Source of the DNA: Climacteris rufus
Lineage: Eukaryota > Chordata > Aves > Passeriformes > Climacteridae
DNA length: 64,000 nucleotides
NCBI GenBank assembly: GCA_013398175.1
Contig: VZRZ01002438.1
Span: 131,174 to 195,173, forward strand
Direction: 5' to 3'
Each line of letters begins with the position of its first letter. Position 1 is the stretch's first letter. Positions 38,357 to 50,514 of the stretch are shown piece by piece. A program made the position numbers and the translations under genes. Under the pieces are notes generated by a model. The model saw only the letters and a program-made list of their open reading frames with translations. It was not told the DNA's origin and did no database searches.

Positions 38357-41300
38357 TTTCAATGAAGATAGTGCAGTGTGTAAAATTTCAGGCCCAGTGT
38401 TTTGTGCTTTCAACCCCTGTCTTTCTGTTAACATTCAGAGAGAAAAGGTGTTTGAGGGAAAGACTGCTTACTGACATGCGATGCTTTGTTTTTCACATTT
38501 GTTTGAACAGGAATGTGAGGCTGAAGGCATATTTGTATCATGTTTGAGAGGAAAGTGCTGCAGAGTAACGCTGGGGTCCTCCTTTGACTGGAGACCATGT
38601 TTCTTAATGCTTAAAACAGTGCTGCAGAATAGGATAATATCTTCACTGTTCAGGGAATCAGGCCAAGAACATTTCTGGCTCAGTTCACATATTCTGATTT
38701 TAAAAACATACCATGAAATTAGTATAGCCTCTATTGTATGGGGAAACTCAGTTGAAAAGATAAATGGAAAAGTTTCATCCAAGGATGGCATGCTTTCTTA
38801 ATATTTCCACCTTTTTTAAAGGAGGTGACCTTTGATTTAAGAAGTAGCTAGAGAAGCGTGTCTCAAATATAGCCTGAGAACGGGTCAGAGAATATTGGGA
38901 GAAGGAGGAGGAAAATATTCTTACACTTTATTGCATCAGTGAGGCTATTACTGTGTCTGACAGACATATTTAAAAGCAATATATAAAATTGGAAAAGGTC
39001 TGCTGAGATGGTCTGAAATCTGAATAACTGACTATGTAGGGTAAGATTTAAGATCCTTCTAAATCTTAAAGACTTAAGATATCAATCCATCAAATAACCC
39101 AACAGGAGGTTAGCCCATGACTTGATCTCATTTTCAAAGTATCTACATAGGAAAGATTTATGGATTTTAGCAAGAAAAAAAAAAAAAAGCGTAAAGAGAG
39201 CAAGAGAAGTAAACTGGTGGAGGTGAATGCTAACTAAAAATAAAGCACTGTATTAAGAGTGGAATGATTTCCATGCCACCTGAAACTCTTAAATCAATAC
39301 AAGCTGTTTTTTCAAAAGATACACTTTTCAAAAGATAATTCTGACAGAAATTATGGATTTAGAGCAAAAATACCCATGTTGTGCTGTTGCTCAGAACTGA
39401 ATTTCTCCTTTGTGGACTGGGAAAGCATCAGATCATGCTTCAGAGCTCAGCCTGTTGTAGTGCTTGTGGCTGAGATTTCTTTATTTTTGGTGTGAGATAG
39501 TTCAGGAGGCAGAAAGCCACAGACCAGGAATCCTACACATTTTTGCCATGCACAGTGCAGTTTCTCATGTCTACAGACTAACACTGAAAGTATGACACAG
39601 ACAGTGGGTGCTTCACTTCTTGCATGTTACCTATTAGACATATTGTCATTCCAGAAGAAGAGACTGGTCAAACTATAGGAAATTACTGCAGATACTATGA
39701 TATCTCATGGGCTTTGGTCTCCTGAACTTGAGACGAATTTTAGAATTAGCTCTCTAGTCATTCCCCAAAGGTCTCTAGTATTCTACAAAGCTGAGATAAT
39801 GTAGGTGAAATGTCGAAAAGCTGTTCTGAACTTTGGGAAACATGATTTATGTAGGAGCAGCAGCATTGTATCCCAGGGTTTGTCCCCTTCCCAAACTGCT
39901 ATTCTTTTCCCCAGTAATGGCTAGTTCCTTTTTATGCCTTAACTTTTTGAACAGCCTGAGGCTCCTAAGAGGTTTCCTCCAGGCTTCCTGGAGGCTTCCA
40001 GGCTTCCAGGACCAGTCCTTCCTTCACAATTAAAACATTTCTGATGTTAAACAACCCTTCATTGTTCTTTCAAGAATAGCTGCTTTATCATCTGTTAGAG
40101 GTTTCCTGTTTATCAGTAGAGAGCCTAGTGATCACAAAGTATCTCTCTTGAGCATTAGGAAGACTAAAAAGCTACTTTCTAGTATCTTTCTTTAGCTACT
40201 GCTGCCATGGACGTTTTGCACAAGTACAGACCATTCAGACAACTAATCTCAATAAATCAATTTTACATAGAGCCTTTTTAAAAATTATTTTTCCAGGTGG
40301 TCTTTCTAAACTGCTCAATTGAAAGAGACAAAAATGTTCTCAAAGACAATATTCCACAGCCAAGGAATATATTTTTTTAATTCTCTTTTCCTTTAAAAAA
40401 TATTTATTATTTAAAAGTTTGTGTTCCTAATCCCTTTCTTTTATCTTTATATTACAAGATTTTTATCTTTTAAGAGTTTGGACTAGAAGACAGTAAAATG
40501 TTCCAAACATGTATGAATTATTTAATTCCTTTTAAAATGTGTTGGTCTTAAGTCCACAGATAATTTTAATTATATGGTGGAAAATTAGAAATGAATAACA
40601 CATACAGTGAATTAATACTGTATTTCTAATTTTCAGTAGCTTCAGATGTACTTGGTGTTGGCTTGGTATTCCAAATCAGTAATAAGGATGTTAAAAAATT
40701 ATAAATTAAAATAGTTTAATCCCTACTCATTTGTTCTTATTAATGAATCCGTGTTTGTAAATTGCTCAGATAGATGCAATTGAAGGCAAAATTACTCAAG
40801 TCAGCAGACCAAATCTTTACATACAAAGCAGAACATAGCAGAAAGGAAGGACTGACAGGTAACTGGTCTCATGAGGCTGTTATCACAACTGTTTATCAGG
40901 GAGCATTAGAGAGGCCTTTCCTCCACTTAACAAAGTATAATTATAAAAACTTGGCATCCTCTTGGCTGGTGAAGGAGCTAAACAAACCAGATAGATTACA
41001 TTCCATGGTCCCAAACAGAGGTTTTCAATCTTATGAAAGTTGTGATTTTAAGCAAGGTTAGTTTAGACTGGAGTACAGATAAAAAGGTACTTAATGCAGT
41101 TCTGTTTCTCATTTCAAGTTTTATCTTTTCTCTCACTTCCTTTTAATTGGTTTCATGTAATTTTTATTTGATCTTTCTGTCCATTATAAAACAAAAAAAA
41201 GCCTTATGTAAAGCAAGATGATAAACAATATATAAATTATTCTTCATTTTATCATTTCCTTTGGCTTTCATAGAGACAAATATTTTTGTTTCCTGACAAC

Positions 41301-44300
41301 ACATTGGTAAGGAACAGCAAAACTTTTGCTGCCAATTTTTTCCAAGATTAATCTACATACTTAGGATCCGTTAAAGAAATTTTTTAGGGGACATGTTATA
41401 GAAGGTGTTCATCTTAACTCTGTGGAGAATGAAAAGTTCTTTACCGATATGAAAACTTTCCCTTCATAGCCATTTAATAAATGAGCAAAGGCAGCTCCAT
41501 TTCTTGTAACATTTATCAGTTGTCTCTGTACAAGTCTTTCTCAAACAATAGGTTTTAGAAGAGAAGAAAGAAGCCACACTCGTAAACAGTTTTTCCCCCC
41601 ATCTACATTCTACTGGCAGCAACAGGAATAGTTTGTAGATGATCTTTACAAATATGCATGGTGGTTTCATTTTATGGTAATTCAAAACTAAGAGCAAAAC
41701 CTCATCTTAATAAATGATCCTGTTACAATTTAATAGTATGAGTTTAGGTATTTAATCTCCTTAAATGATTTGTGCAGGTTAACTCTGTCACTATAGGATT
41801 CCCTGATAAGGCCAACATTACAGTCATATCTGTGGTTCAGTTTACCTTATGTTCCCCACAGTACACGTCTAGGTGACATGAGGATTTTAAAGTCCAATGA
41901 TAACTGAACACGTTTCAGTTCACAACGTCTATGTAGTAAATACAGATGTTTTACTTGCTGTATTTGCAAGAAGCAGAGCAAATCTGAAATCATTATTATT
42001 CAAAATTCATTTAATGTACCACGAGAGTGGTCATTGTTTGTGACCTACCCCAATGCAGAGTACAGCAACCCTGAACAGAAACATAACTAATTACACTTTG
42101 AGGAAGGATGCTTAGGAATGTTTAATGGGGAGAGTACCACAGACAGAACACATTGCTAAGTGAGCGTCCTTCTCTCCTTTACATCCTTTCCCACCTTCTT
42201 TCCCTTCCTTCTCCCACTGCCTCTCACACACTCTCACTCCCTTGCATTGGTGTGCTGCAACTATTTAGATCAAGACCAGAGAGAAACTGCAGACATTCAT
42301 GCTTTGGGGTTACTTTGAAACAAAATGCCCACCTGTGTGTTAATCCTCATGTTCAAAACGCACTCACAATAACTTGAAAGAGCCCAGATCTGTTCTCCAT
42401 GAGTAGCTGTCAGTAACTATTTTCTCTTTTCTTGTTTATATATCTGTTTGTGTCTATAATTCTCAGGGATTAGCCGAAGCCTAGGGTAGCAAGTAGTGGT
42501 AATTAAAAATAGATTGAGTAGACCAATGAACTGTAACAGAAAATCCTTATGAACTAAGAGTGATAATAAACCTGAATAAAGCTTTTCCTGTTTTAAACGG
42601 GAATGGATTTGCTCTTATCACTGATCTTTGCTTTTAGAGCACATGGAGTGCTTCTACGTTATATTTTACTTTTTACAAGTAATTCCAAAACTCAAAATGT
42701 TTTGATTATCCTCTGGAAGACTGAATATTTGAAGCCGCATATGTCACTCCTGTCATCTGTAAAACTCTGTTTCTTTGAACAGCCCTGTGTAAAGACAAAT
42801 AAAATATGGGTTTCTAAGGCTACACAAGGCTAAGTCTATTGAACAAGCATAACAACTAAAGCATAATATATTGCTACTATTCAAAGAATTTTACAAGGTT
42901 AGAAATTCCAGCCACAGTAAATCCTTGAGTCAAGTCTAGAAATACAAAATAAATACAAGATTTACAAGATTCTCTAGGAGATGACAACATCCACAGGTCT
43001 GTTCTGCTTCATATGTGTATCTGTATGCATCCCATTACATAAGACAAGTATGTAATAACATGATGAAAGACTTTCGGAATAAGTAAGAGTTATTCAGCTA
43101 TCTCAAGCCAAACTAGGGTTGCTCTTCTATTCACTAAACTTTTACATAACCTATTTTCTTATCAGTTTCTGCTATGTGCAGTTTCTAAAAGCATGAGTTC
43201 TGGATCAATAAAGAACACCTTGGCCTGTACTTTAGCAATGCAACTGGGTCAAATGATAAATGTTTAAAAAAGAAATCACAGAATATGCTTCATTTGTGAG
43301 AAATAATCCCATTTTAGGTCAGGAATCCTTCTTGTAAATGTTATTTCTCTCTCCAGAAAACACTACTGAGCTGGTTTTTTTCCTGTTTTCTTTTATAACA
43401 ATACAGGTTTTGTGAATTCAGACTTGTAAGCAGCAAGTTGTATCCTTGTCTGGTTTTCACTTTTGTAACCAGTGAAGTTTGGTATTTGTCAAATGTCGCT
43501 TCCATTTTTCTCAAACTAAAATGGGTCTCTGCTTTTAGCATAGGAGACCCTGTTACCTGTTAGTTGCATTTTCTGCAGGACAGAAACATAAGTTACTGCA
43601 GCTCTGAGGTAGCAGAACTTGGTACAGTACTTTCCAAGTTTTCTGTCATCTGAACAGGCACTAGTGATTAGGGAGTATCAGACTGAGTAACTTTTTGAAA
43701 TGACTGATCAACAGCATATTTATTTAAAGGTATGTCACACTTTGAACTTGATAAGATAGTCCTCACATGCTGGTTTAGATATAAAAAGTACTCTGATGAA
43801 CTAGAGCTGAGAATAAAAGAATGTAACCATGATTCCAGAGGGAACTGGTAGGAGAAACAAAGTGATCAAATCAACTGGAAATTGATGACTGCCCTCACTG
43901 CTAACGCTATAAATCAATAACTGTGTTTCAGACACAGCTTTACTGCTTTCTGGTCCTCCCAAGAATCCTTACCTCATATGCATTGTGTGTTTTATGTCTT
44001 TTAATAAAGACTGTAGTTTTGGAATGCAAACTAGCCTTTATCTTTTAATCCCATAGAAAGATCTATGTTTAAAATATTTGGGAATTCCATTTGTTTCCTC
44101 AGTAATCCATGAACTTCTGTGTTCTTGTTCTTGACACTGCTAGCATTCCACATCAGCTCACTCAGGAAGGCCTCTGGACAAGAAATATTTCCTTCAGAAT
44201 CAAATATATAATCAGGAAAAAAATCATATGAGGTCCTATTAAAATAGTTATTTCTTTCAGGACTCATTTTCATACATACATATCTGAATATAAAAATGAC

Positions 44301-44550
44301 AAGGTTTTAGCTTCTCTATTACAATTCAAACAATGCCTTTATCCTTTATGAAAATATTTTGGCATTAATAGTAATGTTTTTCAACCCTTTCTGTCTCTCT
44401 GGATTTATTCAGATTAGATCATGCTGATTTCAAGAGCCAGTGGCAAAGACTATGGGACTTTTATATTGTAGATTCTGTTACAAGATGCTCATGTCATTAC
44501 ACAGGAAATCCACATGGATTACTGCTGGCCCATTAGTACATCAACACATG
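38357..44550. other. Intergenic DNA, no gene seen
   Basis: AT-rich sequence. It includes a short degenerate tandem of an 'aggcttcc' unit at about 39980-40010 and an A-run at about 39174-39188. A promoter-like and poly(A)-like pair (TATAAAT near 43912, AATAAA near 44003) was noticed but could not be bounded. No exon is supported. Confidence 0.4.
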
Positions 44551-44556
44551 GTTTAT

Positions 44557-45200
44557 TGTGGTGGCGTAAGTGGCAGAAGCCACAGCCCCACAGGTTCAAG
44601 AGTGGTGGATTCAGCCTGAGGCTGCCACTGTCTGAGTCACACTCCGTGGTCAGGGTGAGCTTTCTGGCTCACCCCCAGCATCCCTCGCAACTTTGTTTCC
44701 ATGTTTCAGTTCACTGGTTAGTTATGGTATTCCCTAATGTTCTATATAAGGTTAAGTTCGAGAAACTTCGTTGCTGTTTAGTTCTCAATTGGTTACATGT
44801 AAATCCTTGTACCCCGATTGGTTACCTTCCCCTGCCGGTGTCCCTATAAATTCCCTTGCTCTGCCCTGCATTCCGTCTCTGGTCCCTGAAGCTTTCAGTT
44901 CATCCTGATACTTGCAGCACCTCTCCTGGACCCTGGACCCTCTCCTGCCTTTCCTGCTGCTTCTCACCAGGAAATAAAAGAGCTGGAAATCACACCAGGG
45001 CCCTTCTCTCTGGCCTTTATTCTTGCCTGTGCCCAAGACATAGGCCCGGGGCTCTCTCTCACCCAGAGGAGCCAGCACTAAAAGAGCTTCTGGAGGACAC
45101 CCTGTATTTGGGGAAACTGCAGGCAGCAGCCCCCAGAAAACCAGGGTCACTCCCATACTAATGCTGAGTGCCCTCGAGCAGGCCCATGGAGCCAGTGTTA
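44557..45200 (+). mobile_element. Solo LTR, about 644 bp, same family as the 55.8-kb LTR
   Basis: It starts TGTGGTGGCG and ends CCAGTGTTA (the terminal CA appears mutated to TA). An imperfect 6-bp duplication flanks it, GTTTAT (44551-44556) and GTTTGT (45201-45206). U3 carries two ATTGG (inverted CCAAT) boxes at about 44788 and 44817, a TATA box TATAAA at 44845-44850, and AATAAA at 44973-44978. The block after the poly(A) signal ('gctggaaatcacacc...', 'ctttattcttgcc') parallels that of the 55828-56483 LTR. The open frames inside it (44785-45156 minus, 44856-45161 plus) are by-products of its GC-rich U5. No internal viral genes are present. Confidence 0.78.
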
Positions 45201-45206
45201 GTTTGT

Positions 45207-47546
45207 ATCTTTAATAATATGAAAGAAAGGGAAATTTTAGAAAAATACATTTATTTGCATGTTTAAAACGGACTTAGGTTTTTGAAGATTTTTACTGGCC
45301 CCCAGTCAGAGTTTGAGAACCATCTTGATATACACTTCAAAGATATTTCAGTGAAATTAAAGGAATACATCAAGACCCAGCTAATCTTGAACATCTTTGT
45401 GAAGCTAGACTGCGTATTTTTTAAAAAGTTTCTACCCACGCAGATACATCTTTAAGCACCTGGTAGACATAACTTTATTTCCTCAGTAGTATTTGGACTG
45501 AAATAGTAAAGCATCTAAAGTTTCCTTTCATTTTGGAACTGTTTTTCAATATGTATATATCAAAGTCCTCCTTCCAGACATAGCTTTGCACCATGCCTGA
45601 GAAGCTTCCCTTTGCAGCCCCAAAAAGCCCATCCACCAGCCACTGCACTATGAAGTGGTGGTGCCCAAAAACATTGGCTATAAGGAGCTCTGGCATGCAC
45701 TTCTTGCAAATTTATTCCTTATTCGCTGTTTCTCCTTTGTCAGTAGCCCCACAGCCACACACCATTCCACAAAACATGTGGCAATGCAAACGATATTCAA
45801 AAGGACTAAGCAAATGCTGAGAAGGTAAATCACCAGAAGTCTCTTTGAGAGTTCCTTCAAAGCTTTGCTGTGTTTAGTTGTTTGGAGGCACACCAGCCTC
45901 ATAGTTTAACAATGTGACTGGAAAAATAAACCCTTGTATCACTAGGATAAATGTGTTGTTTCTTTCTTTATACTTTGCTTTTGGATAGCTAACACAATTC
46001 ACTGTTGGAAACTGGAAGTCTGAAAGACACGCAGCCTCGGTACTCTTTTCCATTGAATCACATGGACTGAAACTCCACTCTCTATATAAACACTAAAATA
46101 CCAGAAATGCCACTGCTGAAGAAGCTTATCCATCCTGAGTTTCCCAGTGTCTGTCTGACTGGTCTGTCAAAGAGATTTGCAGATAAGAGGAAAAGAGAAC
46201 AATTTTGATGCCAGATTTCTCAAAACAACAGTCAAAGCAGTACGGGTGTGTGTGAAATAAATCAATCCTAACTTTTTCCTTTTCATTTTTTCCCCTTCTT
46301 TTCCAGTTCTTTGGCATATTTGTGTCTCTTAAGCAGATGAAGTTACAGGTTCCTCAGTTTACATGAGAGGAAAATCTAAATTTTCCACAGAGAAAGAAGT
46401 TTTTGCAGTCTGCAAATGAAGTGTATGTCACATAGTTGGTTTCTCCATCACTGTGACTTTAGAGAAGCCTAAATTTTATGTGTATTTTTTATAGTGTAGC
46501 ATTTGCCAGAGGTTTCCTGTTTCCCTAATGATTGAAAACCTGAAAAAGAGAGACAAACTTTCAAGATAGCTGAGAAGGTAGTCTAAATCTGCAAAGGGAA
46601 TGTCACCAGTGTCTGAGAAAGGGGAAAACATTATGAAGAAATAAAGGAGTAAGCTGAGGAAACTTTTGTTTTAGTCACTTGAGATTGTCTGTCTAAAAAA
46701 GTCAGTGTAGTCTGTGGTTGCTCACAGCAGGGTATTTTGTACTTGCACTAAGCTGAAAACAGACCTCAAAGAGTTGTCTGGAGCTCATGAAACAAGAAAA
46801 TAGCCTTTGATTTGTAAAACAAGGTAGAGAAGCTGAAATGGCATGGCATCAGAGAATTTATAAGTAATCATGAGGTTTTGGAAAACTGTAGGATGGTTTA
46901 CACAGACTTGAAGAGTGTGAAGTAGGAGAGGCACCAGCAGCATACGTCAGACAGCTGCCATGGATGGCCTGGCTCTCTGTGCTGCAGCAAAGGGCACAGT
47001 AATCATCCTCTCCCTGACAGCTAGTGAGTGAAAAACTTTAGGGTGAACTCAGGTGAAGACGTGGGAAGCATCTATCCTCTAATAAATAAGTCTATTGGAA
47101 AAGCCCCATGCATGATGGCCTCATATTTTGTAGTGCAGTGTGAAAATATAAAATTCTTGTGTGATTCTTTCTGATTTCCAAAAGAAATATCTACTGACGA
47201 ACACTCTCTTATTCATATTTCTATGCAGAAATGTTTTCTGCAACTCTTTTCCTATGCACCATTAAGTGAAATATTAATAACTGTAGTTAAAATTATTGTT
47301 ACATATAAAATTCATCTTCGTAATGTTCACTGACACACAATGTTCCATGGCACAAAACTAATCACTGAGATCAGGATAAAAGTGACTTGAAAAGGATAAA
47401 AATTATGATGTGCCTGAGTCCCTTTTCTAATTTGGGCTGATTAGAATATTCAGCTGTCACAGCTGGAAAACTAATGGCAAAAGACAAAGTTTTACATCTG
47501 TTATGAAAGAACTTTTCTTCTAAAAATCTTAAAAAAAAAAAAAAAA
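45207..47546. other. Intergenic DNA with one unassigned hydrophobic reading frame
   Basis: AT-rich sequence. A minus-strand frame at 45678-45902 encodes a strongly hydrophobic stretch but is not recognised and has no support as a gene. A run of 16 A at 47531-47546 precedes the G-rich duplicated segment. Confidence 0.4.
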
Positions 47547-47644
47547 GCGGGGGGGGGGCATTTACTAAAAGAAACAAAACNNNNNNNNNNNNAATCACAA
47601 GCGGGGGCGGGGGGGGGGCTGGCATTCACTGAAAGTAACAGAAC
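47547..47644. repeat. Diverged tandem duplication with poly-G heads, broken by an assembly gap
   Basis: Two units each begin GCGGGGG with a poly-G run and continue into a related 23-base segment: gcatttactaaaagaaacaaaac ending 47580, and gcattcactgaaagtaacagaac ending 47643, with 4 differences in 23. A 12-N gap (47581-47592) lies between them, so the copy number is uncertain. Confidence 0.75.
47581..47592. other. Assembly gap (12 Ns)
   Basis: Twelve Ns within the poly-A/poly-G tandem duplication, so the assembly here is unreliable. A further single ambiguous base lies at 50525. Confidence 0.98.
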
Positions 47645-48637
47645 CAGAATCTAGGACACAGCAATTATTGTGGTGAAAGAGCACTGATGTGAACGAAATG
47701 CTTTGCCTTCATGTGAGCCGGCAGTGAAAGTACACACGTAGAAACAAATGTCTGGGTAGCAGCAAAACCTGAATAAACTCTAAAATTTCTTCATGATAAA
47801 CAAATTTGAAGAAATTTTGATTCTTTGCTGACAAAAGGAATTAAATTTATGCTCTTAAACATTGATGTTTCTCTCCATTTTCTCTTACGCATTTTCCTTG
47901 TAGAAAGAAATATTATTGTTGGATAAAGATTTATGTTATTAAAAAGAAAAAAGAAAAAGTTTCTGTTCATCTGGAGTCCTTTCTCATCCACAGAACCATG
48001 CAATCCAATCCCACTAACTCAGTATTAACACTCTAGACTGTTATGTCCTAGGATTTTTAGCGCTAAACACCTGCCAGCCCCAGTCTTAATACATGATCCT
48101 TTGAAGATACTTCTGACTTTTTTATTAAGAATGAAGATAGATTATGATGTAGAGATATTTACAGGGTAAAACTACCATCTATGAAATTAGGTACCCATTA
48201 GCAAATGCTAGAGAGATACTGGTTTAACATATTTTGGAATACAACAAGCTGTTGTATCAATACCTTCAACCGCAGCGATTTCTACACTTATTAAAAAAAA
48301 AAAAATTATTTAACTATTTACCTAAAGTTTTGGCTACTTGTTCTTTTTTTATGGAACAAATTAATGGGTTGTTTGTCAGCAAGTTCATCACAGATTAGCT
48401 TGTCTTAACATTTTGTCTCATTACAGAGTTGTCCATGATAATGTCTGCTAACACTGACGACCTCCAACAATACACTTGATCTCTTCTGTGTTCTGTATTT
48501 TAGCTGTTGAAGCTTTCCAGTTCAGCATGCACCACTGAAGTTATAAACAAAGCAGAAAGGATGTACAGCAGAGCAAATAGCTAAGTGGAATATGTAATCA
48601 AAACAAGAGATGTTCTTTGATGGTGTCTCGCGTTAGG
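47645..48637. other. Intergenic DNA, no gene seen
   Basis: AT-rich sequence with an A-run at about 48293-48304. No coding, RNA or named repeat feature was recognised. Confidence 0.4.
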
Positions 48638-48642
48638 TACTT

Positions 48643-49201
48643 GTGCCAGTTTTGGCTGGGGTAGAGTTAGCTTTCTTCACAGTGACTGCTATGGAGCTGT
48701 GTTTTGGATTTGTGCTGAGCATAGGCTTGATAATATAGAGATGTTTTTGTTATTACTGAGCAGGGCTTACACAGAGACAAGGCCTTATCGGCTTTTCGTA
48801 TATCATTCTGGGGAGGAAGCTGGGGGTGCTTGGGGGATTGAGAAGAGACACAGCCAGGACAGGTGACCCAAAATTCCAGACCCTATGACATCACACTGAG
48901 CAAATAAATTGGGGAAAGGAAGACAAAGGGGAGGGGGAACATTTGGAATGATGGTGTTTTTCTTCTCAATTAATCATTATGCATGATGGAGCCCTGCTCT
49001 CCTGGAGGTGGCTGAACACCTGCCTGTCCATGGGAAGCAGTGAATTAATTCCTTGTTTTGTTTTTTTGTATGCATGGCTTTTGCTTTCCCTATTAAACTG
49101 TCTTGTTCTCAACCCATGAGTTCTCTACCTTTTACCCTTCTGATTCTCTCCCCAATCCCACTGGTGGGGGAGTGAGCAAGCAGCTGCGAGTGACCATGAC
49201 A
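48643..49201 (+). mobile_element. Solo LTR of a common avian ERV class (ERVL-like), 559 bp
   Basis: It starts TGTGCCAGTTTTGGCTGG and ends ACCATGACA. A perfect 5-bp duplication GTACT flanks it at 48638-48642 and 49202-49206. Signature blocks of this widespread bird LTR are present: 'ggctggggtagagttagc', 'gctgagcagggcttacaca', 'acacagccaggacaggtgac', 'tatgacatcac' (CRE-like), ATTAAA poly(A) signal at 49092-49097 followed by 'ctgtcttgttctcaaccca', and 'ttctgattctctccccaatc'. The TATA region (near 48902) has decayed to an AAATAAAT-like sequence. A 5-bp duplication fits ERVL-type integration. It is a solo LTR without internal genes. Confidence 0.92.
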
Positions 49202-49206
49202 GTACT

Positions 49207-49839
49207 GTAGGAGGACCACAATTGGACAGGCTTAATATTTTACTTCAGTTTTACAAGTAGGGGAACTGAAATTATGTTGCACATGCATATCTGTATGACA
49301 TAGGCAAAAGACAAACATATGCCAATATACTGTGAAAATTTCAGAATTGTGTTTTATAACACTGCCATCCTTTCAGCCAGTGAATTGCAGTAAGGTATAG
49401 GAGCCTTACAGCCTGACAGAATATATTTATTTTTTCTTCAGAGGTTTTCTTCTTTTGTAGATGACTAGACCGTATCATATGAAACCAGTATACCTTACTG
49501 CAGTGAAGTTTTTCTCAGTTGACCACAGTCCCCAAGGTGACATGACACTGGGGAAAATGGTAAGCAGTATCAAATCTGGAAAAAATATTTGCTCTGTTTA
49601 AAGAAACTTCACTAACTTTCAAGAGCTAGGTGATGCTTTATTAACTTGCCCATGGGCTTCAGATCCTTGTAGTTCTTGGCATACTGGGAGGATCATGATA
49701 AGGTAAGATCAGCCTGTGCTTTATATTTGTTGATAGATGTCCTGTTTTGGGGTTGGTAGAGGGAGCAGTAGGATTGGGTGAGTCAAAACCATTTGGACTT
49801 CCAGATGATTCTACATTCTTTGTCTCTGTCTTCAGCATG
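49207..49839. other. Intergenic DNA between LTR and CR1, no gene seen
   Basis: Unremarkable sequence between the 48.6-kb LTR and the start of the CR1 similarity. Confidence 0.4.
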
Positions 49840-50198
49840 AATGATGGACCAAGGGGGTCCCAGTGCTCTCAGATGAAGACCATGACTGCAAGAATGGTCA
49901 ATCCTAGTTGACCCTGAAATTGTGCAGGATCTGCTACTCCAGCTGGATCTCTACAAATCTAAGATCTAAGAATCCTCAAAAAGCTGGCTGATGTCTTTGC
50001 AGAGTCTCAATGGATGATTTTCGAGCTGCCTTGGAAACCCAGAGCTGACTGGAAGCTGGTGAACATTGTCCTGATTTTCAAGAAGGGCAAGAAGGAGGAC
50101 CCTGGACACTAGAGGCCTGTTAGTCTCACTGCAGTTCCTGAATGAAAAAGATTATTTTGGGTAGTATTGAAAAACACCTGGACGACAAGGCAGTCATT
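49840..50198 (+). mobile_element. CR1 LINE, 5' part of a copy split by an LTR
   Basis: The translated similarity is to the region just before and at the start of the CR1 reverse transcriptase domain (fragments such as VNIVLIFKKGKKEDPG and RPVSLTAVP), broken by stops and shifts. It continues at 50515 after the inserted LTR. The left edge is approximate, and the element is truncated relative to a full-length CR1 of about 4.5 kb. Confidence 0.88.
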
Positions 50199-50514
50199 TG
50201 TCGGAGTAACGACACAAAAGGACGAGCCAGAGACACCTGTTACCAGGATGCGAGAGAAGGAAGGAAGGAGGGCAAGACCCGCCTTCTTTATTTTTTATAT
50301 CCATTTAGAAATCACTATTAATTGGAGGAAATCAGTACTTCCTCCCTCAACTACAGTGGTCAAAGGAAATGTCCATCAAAGTTCTGTGTCCATGAGAAAG
50401 GAATGTGAGAGATAAGATACAGTTACAATAACATAGCCATGTTTACAGAGAAAACTGTGAGAAACTAGCTACAAAGAAATGAAAACATCCAGGACTGCAA
50501 AAATCAGGGCAACA
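50199..50514 (-). mobile_element. Solo LTR, small 316-bp family, copy 2, inserted in CR1
   Basis: On the minus strand it starts TGTTGCCCTG and ends CTCCGACA, with exact TG...CA ends and 316 bp. A perfect 6-bp duplication flanks it, reading GTCATT on the plus strand at 50193-50198 and 50515-50520. It is closest to copy 1 (38045-38350): both share 'tggatataaaaaataaagaa' where copy 3 differs. On the minus strand the TATA box (50293-50299) abuts AATAAA (50287-50292). The insertion splits the CR1 reverse-transcriptase region, so it postdates that CR1. There are no internal genes. Confidence 0.93.

Noticed and set aside
40774..41061. 95-codon plus-strand frame, considered as a gene
   Set aside because: No recognisable motif, no promoter or splice context, and length within chance for the AT content.
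43890..44030. TATAAAT followed about 90 bases later by AATAAA, considered as another LTR
   Set aside because: No TG...CA pair with a matching target duplication could be found and the sequence matches no LTR I recognise.
44785..45161. Open frames of 101-123 codons on both strands
   Set aside because: They lie inside the R/U5 part of the GC-rich LTR and arise from its composition. There is no viral protein motif.
50167..50415. 82-codon frame inside the CR1/LTR region
   Set aside because: It crosses the CR1-LTR junction and reads the LTR antisense, so it is not a natural protein.
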